A stretch of 64,000 nt of DNA, from the NCBI GenBank assembly GCA_003194525.1, contig NBIV01000108.1, forward strand, positions 62,001 through 126,000, read 5' to 3'. Positions 61,301 through 64,000 of this stretch are shown here, one piece after another (position 1 is the first letter of the stretch; each line of letters starts with the position of its first letter). The position numbers were made by a program, and so were the translations under genes. The notes below the pieces were generated by a model, which was not told the origin of the DNA, did not search any database, and worked only from the letters and a program-made list of their open reading frames with translations. The stretch comes from Gracilariopsis chorda (lineage: Eukaryota; Rhodophyta; Florideophyceae; Gracilariales; Gracilariaceae).

Positions 61301-61495
61301 CTCTTTGCGTTTCCGACCCTGCTTACTCCCAGCTTCTCCTGCTGCAGTGGCAATTGAAGCACAGACATGACGGTGAGACCTGCGAATAAAAGGACGGTGA
61401 AACAACTTTCCGTGTCTGGTGGCAATTGGTAATCCCCATTTCGAGGCAGTCAGTGCAGCACCATGAAAAGCACTTACGAATGCTACTCGGTCCAT
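58340..61495 (-). CDS. ileS: Isoleucyl-tRNA synthetase, bacterial/organellar type
   Basis: The protein has 1051 residues. It is a class I synthetase that charges tRNA-Ile, with a connective-peptide editing domain. The HIGH motif is HCGH at 130-133 (GPPFANGPLHCGHALNK), and KMSKS is near 682 (GVKMSKSVGNVVDP). CISRQRSWGVPIPVFYDD is diagnostic of the IleRS Rossmann fold. The C-terminal zinc finger (CDRCWHYDD then CSRC) is the bacterial IleRS type, not the cytosolic eukaryotic one. About 95 extra N-terminal residues, rich in Arg/Ser/Ala/His, are a likely transit peptide for plastid, mitochondrion or both. The cytosolic enzyme should be encoded elsewhere. It is divergent from KIN17. Confidence 0.96.
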   Translation of the reverse strand: MDRVAFVSAFHGAALTASKWGLPIATRHGKLFHRPFIRRSHRHVCASIATAAGEAGSKQGRKRKEHSSPYSATVNLPKTGFEQRANATKKEPVIQNFWSENTVYERLSRGNPGETFVLHDGPPFANGPLHCGHALNKILKDFINKHQLMNGKKAVFIPGWDTHGLPIELKVLQSMKSSQRKNLTPVELRKKARSFALNTIQDHIAGMKRFGVWGDWDNPYLTLNPEYEAAQMEVFGVMYEKGYVFRGKKPVHWSPSSRTALAEAELEYPEGHTSRSCYCVFKTVSAPHSAPHFVIDAMNSSGGLALSIWTTTPWTIPANRAIAINANLDYALVTGLHPKLPELVIVIAEDLIEATSSKLETKDSVKVLSVVKGTDLLGIEYQHPLETKKYCRVLEGGDYITTETGTGLVHTAPGHGQEDYQTGLREGLEVVSPVDDGGRFTDQAADGRFTGLPVLGEGNQAVLDALDDAKVLLLEESYSHKYPYDWRTKKPTIFRATEQWFISIADFREDVLRAIEKVQWFPAAGIKRIKGMVEGRGDWCISRQRSWGVPIPVFYDDATGEALMSREILDHVIGVIRERGTDAWWELESEDLLPESHRGRNLRKGRDTMDVWFDSGSSWAAVAAVRDELSYPVDLYLEGSDQHRGWFQSSMLTSVATREQAPYKKVLTHGFVLDEKGVKMSKSVGNVVDPLKVISGGNNKKKEPPYGSDVLRLWVASVDYNADMMIGPSILRQVADVYKKLRNTLRYMLGNIHDFDPKKHGLSYESLPSLDKYILGRMISLLDEVDSAYDSFSFFKVYQALQRFAVVDLSNFYLDIAKDRLYISAPDSFRRRSCQTVLGVLLENYTRALAPIISHTAEDLWQNMPYKPLSTNSLFPEAKSVYEAGWFERRSEWVNVDPDIMDNWKVVLEARDAVNKVLETARNSKTLGASMEASIKIFAGDARDAAALQKMADCTNDIDSLQRAFIVSNVQVLTTPESARHCAHVNYDYEGEMPRFIVGMDKSDAPKCDRCWHYDDTVGVHHEHPLLCSRCTDAVVSMGMASEPVESSEAV

Positions 61496-62140
61496 TTCAA
61501 AAGTCGAAGCCCTGTTTACATCGATAAGATCAGTCTGTCTAGAAATCGCAGGAATCCATTAAGTGCGATAGCGATTTTTTTTGGGAATGCCACTTGAAGA
61601 ATGAAAGCACGATAACGCAATACCGGTGAGATTCTACTTCTGGCGCTGCGATCTCGATGCATTATGGTGCCCTGCATGGCAAACCAACCATGAGAGAGCT
61701 GGTATCTAAATGCTACGACAAGAGAGCAAGAAAAGCCTCCAAAAAAATAGTTAATTTTCACAAGGCTAATTTACCGCGGCACCTCGCTTTTCACCCATCA
61801 GCCTTGCTGCGCAGTTGGTGTCACGCCCACGCTGTATATTTCCAGCCTTTGGTGGTGGTGTGAGGTCCTATGATTTTGCATAGCTTTCTTCAGAACAAGC
61901 ACTCGTCCTGGAGTTGGTTGCCTAAAAACCCATAGCCTAGCGGAGCTTCTCGTGTAGTTTCGGAGGGCTCAGCGCGAATGTAAGGAGCAAGACCTTCCTT
62001 GCGACGTAATCCAACGACACTCTTTCTCTCAAATGGATTAGCGCAAGCCTGGGCAGCGCGAGTCACAAACCTGAAATCAACGAATCTGTCATCTTCAGAA
62101 CTAGGGCCTGCGCTTCTTGCTCCATTTCCTTCGGAACAAC
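61496..62140. other. Divergent upstream region of IleRS and KIN17
   Basis: About 640 bp. A minus-strand frame at 61890-62180 has no ATG, but its C-terminal half is protein-like (RFVTRAAQACANPFERKSVV then APLGYGFLGNQ); it may be an exon of an unrecognised gene antisense to the KIN17 leader. No TATA box was found. Confidence 0.4.
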
Positions 62141-63379
62141 ATGGGAACTGATGGTTTCTTAACCGCAAAAGCAATAGCAAAAAGAATTAAAGCGAAGGGC
62201 CTTGGACGGCTAAGATGGTATTGTCAAATGTGCGAGAAGCAATGCAGGGACGAAAACGGATTCAAGTGTCACACAAAGAGTGCTGGACACCAACGCCAAT
62301 TCGCTTTGTTTTCTGAAAATCCATCCGAGTATATCAACCGCTTTTCAGATACGTTTCGGAAAGAGTTCTTACTTGTTCTGAGACAGAGGTACGGAACAAA
62401 TTTCGTCCACGCCAGTACCGTTTATCAGGAATATATCAAAGACCGAGACCATGTACACATGAACGCCACAAAGTGGACCACTCTCACAGCATTCGTGAAA
62501 GAATTGGGGAAAGAAGGTCACTGTCGTGTAGAGGACAGAGAAGACGGTTGGTGGGTTGCTTACCTTGCAAGGGAGAATTATGAAAAGGAAAGACGAGCCA
62601 AGGAACTGAAATCACATACACTTGAAAGTGATGAACGAGCAGCTCTGGTACTGCAGAAGCAAGTGAATAAAGCAAAGGAAATCGGAGGGACGAGGAAAAA
62701 ACACACCATTCCTGAAGAGGCAAGCGTCACAGACACGAAGCCGCTGAGCATAACTCTGACAAAAAAAGGCAATGCGAAACGCAAAATTCCGGATGCGTCA
62801 CAAAACGCTTTAGCAGTCCATTTTACCGCGAGCAACGAAAACAACTCTCCCTGTGTGAACAAGAAAAGAAAGCGGTCATCCCGATGGCAAGATCTCAACA
62901 AAATCGGATCTGAAGAGAAGGCTCACGTGCGAGAAATCAAAACAGTTGTGAAGGTAAACGAGATAGATTCAGGACATAAAGCTGAATCAGATAATGCTGA
63001 CAGGCCAGGAAGCGATGATGACTCAGGAATTGAGGTTCCATGGCTTCATCCAGATATTACTGTTAAGATTACCAACAGTGAGCTTGCGAAAGGTGAGTTT
63101 TTCGGAAAGAAGGGAAAGGTAGTGGAGGTCATTGACGGCTTCGGGGCCAGAGTTAAGCTGGTGAACTCTGAGGTCGTTCTGGAATTGGATCAAGATGACC
63201 TAGAGACGGTAATTCCTAAGCCAGGCGGTGTTGTTTACTTGTTGCGTGGTGCTCACCGTGGAAAGAAGGCGGTTGTACGATCTATCGATATTGACAAATT
63301 TAGTGTACGAGTAGAACTTCTTGGAACAGGCGAAGAGCTCTCAGGAATTGAGTACGAAGCAGTTTCAAGAGCTGCATAG
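62141..63379 (+). CDS. KIN17: KIN17-like DNA/RNA-binding protein
   Basis: The protein has 412 residues, starting MGTDGFLTAKAIAKRIKAKG, the typical KIN17 start; the ATG is at 62141, while the frame opens eight codons earlier. A C2H2-type finger follows (RWYCQMCEKQCRDENGFKCH, H near 50). Next comes the conserved winged-helix domain (EFLLVLRQRYGTNFVHASTV, YIKDRDHVHMNATKWTTLTA, WWVAYLARE). A charged linker leads to the C-terminal KOW/SH3-like tandem (WLHPDITVKI, EFFGKKGKVVEVI, GAHRGKKAVVRSID). KIN17 binds curved DNA and RNA and takes part in replication, repair and pre-mRNA processing. All domains are intact and the length matches human KIN17 (393). Confidence 0.95.
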   Translation: MGTDGFLTAKAIAKRIKAKGLGRLRWYCQMCEKQCRDENGFKCHTKSAGHQRQFALFSENPSEYINRFSDTFRKEFLLVLRQRYGTNFVHASTVYQEYIKDRDHVHMNATKWTTLTAFVKELGKEGHCRVEDREDGWWVAYLARENYEKERRAKELKSHTLESDERAALVLQKQVNKAKEIGGTRKKHTIPEEASVTDTKPLSITLTKKGNAKRKIPDASQNALAVHFTASNENNSPCVNKKRKRSSRWQDLNKIGSEEKAHVREIKTVVKVNEIDSGHKAESDNADRPGSDDDSGIEVPWLHPDITVKITNSELAKGEFFGKKGKVVEVIDGFGARVKLVNSEVVLELDQDDLETVIPKPGGVVYLLRGAHRGKKAVVRSIDIDKFSVRVELLGTGEELSGIEYEAVSRAA

Positions 63380-64000
63380 TGTACCGAGGAGTTAATTTTC
63401 AGATAGCATGTAAACGGTAGGCTAGTATCCAAATGAAGTATTGCAAAGGTACTGAAAACACCTCAAGTGCGATGTTGACACGCGGGATAACCCTTTACCC
63501 CGAGTACCGTGCCAGTGGTGTTTGGGATATAGGGATACCTGGTGAACTACAATAGCACAGCATATATGTCCTGAAGTATACTGAACTCACTGAACTCAAT
63601 CGCTGATCCGTTTCGTTTTGTTTCGTTTGAAGGGCGTGGGCCCACTTCAACAGGCGGAGCGCATTGTACTAGGGATGTTATCTTCAAACGTTGCTCTGCT
63701 GCGTTGGTACCGTTGGTGCGGCTATCCCTCTTTGTATTAACATGAATTGCAAGTTATGGCCTCAAAACACCATAATCCATTGTCGAAGTAGAATTGTCTT
63801 CAGAGAAGAAATTCTCTTTCCAGAGGACCAAAAACTTCTTTGGCCACTGTCTTTTATGTGTGTTTTGTTGCTGTTGTTATTTGTGGGCGTACGAAGCTCA
63901 ACTCCGACTTCAACTTAATAAGTAACAAGTTAGTCTCCGTCGCAAAGGGTAGGTTCTCGAGGCAGACCCAGTTGCAGATCCATTTTGCTTCCTCCTGATT
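63380..64000. other. 3' flank of KIN17 to window end
   Basis: No supported gene. AGAGAAGAAATTCTCT near 63799-63814 is a 6-bp stem with a GAAA tetraloop. ACCCTTTACCCCGAGTACC near 63490 and GTTGGTACCGTTGG near 63705 resemble the intergenic ACCCTT/GGTACC words seen elsewhere. A short + ORF at 63691-63918 has no family signal. Confidence 0.4.

Noticed and set aside
61890-62180. Minus-strand ORF overlapping the KIN17 start
   Set aside because: It has no ATG and overlaps a certain coding region; kept only as a remark because its C-terminal half looks protein-like.
1-64000. CRISPR arrays, prokaryotic operons, phage or integron structures
   Set aside because: No regularly spaced direct repeats were found, the genes are eukaryotic with spliceosomal introns, and no virus-like genes are present.

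Overview
This is a gene-dense stretch of a eukaryotic nuclear genome, most likely from a photosynthetic eukaryote and best guessed as a red alga. The reasons are: a monofunctional 3-dehydroquinate synthase with a transit-like leader (fungi fuse this enzyme into AROM, animals lack it); a bacterial-type cystathionine beta-lyase and a bacterial/organellar isoleucyl-tRNA synthetase, both with N-terminal extensions; a SHAQKY-type MYB; a plant-like GT14 transferase; mostly intronless genes with a few short introns biased to the 5' end; and intergenic DNA with short palindromic repeats. The lineage is an inference and no species is claimed. There are no prokaryotic operons, CRISPR arrays or rRNA genes.

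Layout. 0-9.4 kb: an R-SNARE-like coiled-coil protein (+), a two-RRM RNA-binding protein (-) and a SHAQKY MYB (+), with long spacers, one of which holds a 35-bp perfect palindrome. 9.4-18 kb: an EF-hand protein (+), N-acetylglucosaminyltransferase I (-), a three-exon six-hairpin glycosidase (+), an LRR protein (+) and an unrecognised beta-rich protein (-). 18-28 kb: a 2017-residue UBR-box/RING N-recognin (+) and two small coiled-coil genes reconstructed from short exons (+). 28-41 kb: cystathionine beta-lyase (-), GT14 transferase (+), a MIT plus RING-like protein (-), mitochondrial ATP23 (+, three exons), a DUF1764 protein (-), DHQ synthase (+), a degraded probable retroelement (-), a DUF3253 protein (-) and TRM10 (+). 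41-44.7 kb: an accessory-looking region with repeated palindromes and one new two-exon gene (-). 44.7-64 kb: a mitochondrial-type RCC1-repeat protein (+), a giant HUWE1/UPL1-like protein without a HECT domain (-), a ceramidase-like hydrolase (-), the mitochondrial ATP synthase epsilon subunit (+, two exons), organellar IleRS (-) and KIN17 (+).

Genes tend to alternate in divergent and convergent pairs. Convergent 3' ends are often very close (for example 58 bp between ATP23 and the DUF1764 gene), and divergent pairs share short upstream regions. Functional themes recur: N-degron/ubiquitin (UBR, HUWE1-like, MIT-RING), organelle biogenesis (ATP23, ATP synthase epsilon, RCC1-like, IleRS), plastid amino-acid synthesis (DHQ synthase, cystathionine beta-lyase) and Golgi glycosylation (GnT-I, GT14). 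Nothing shows that these are co-regulated. Eight spliced genes were rebuilt by hand from GT-AG boundaries, phase continuity and family matches. Most of their introns carry a CTAAC-type branch-point motif.
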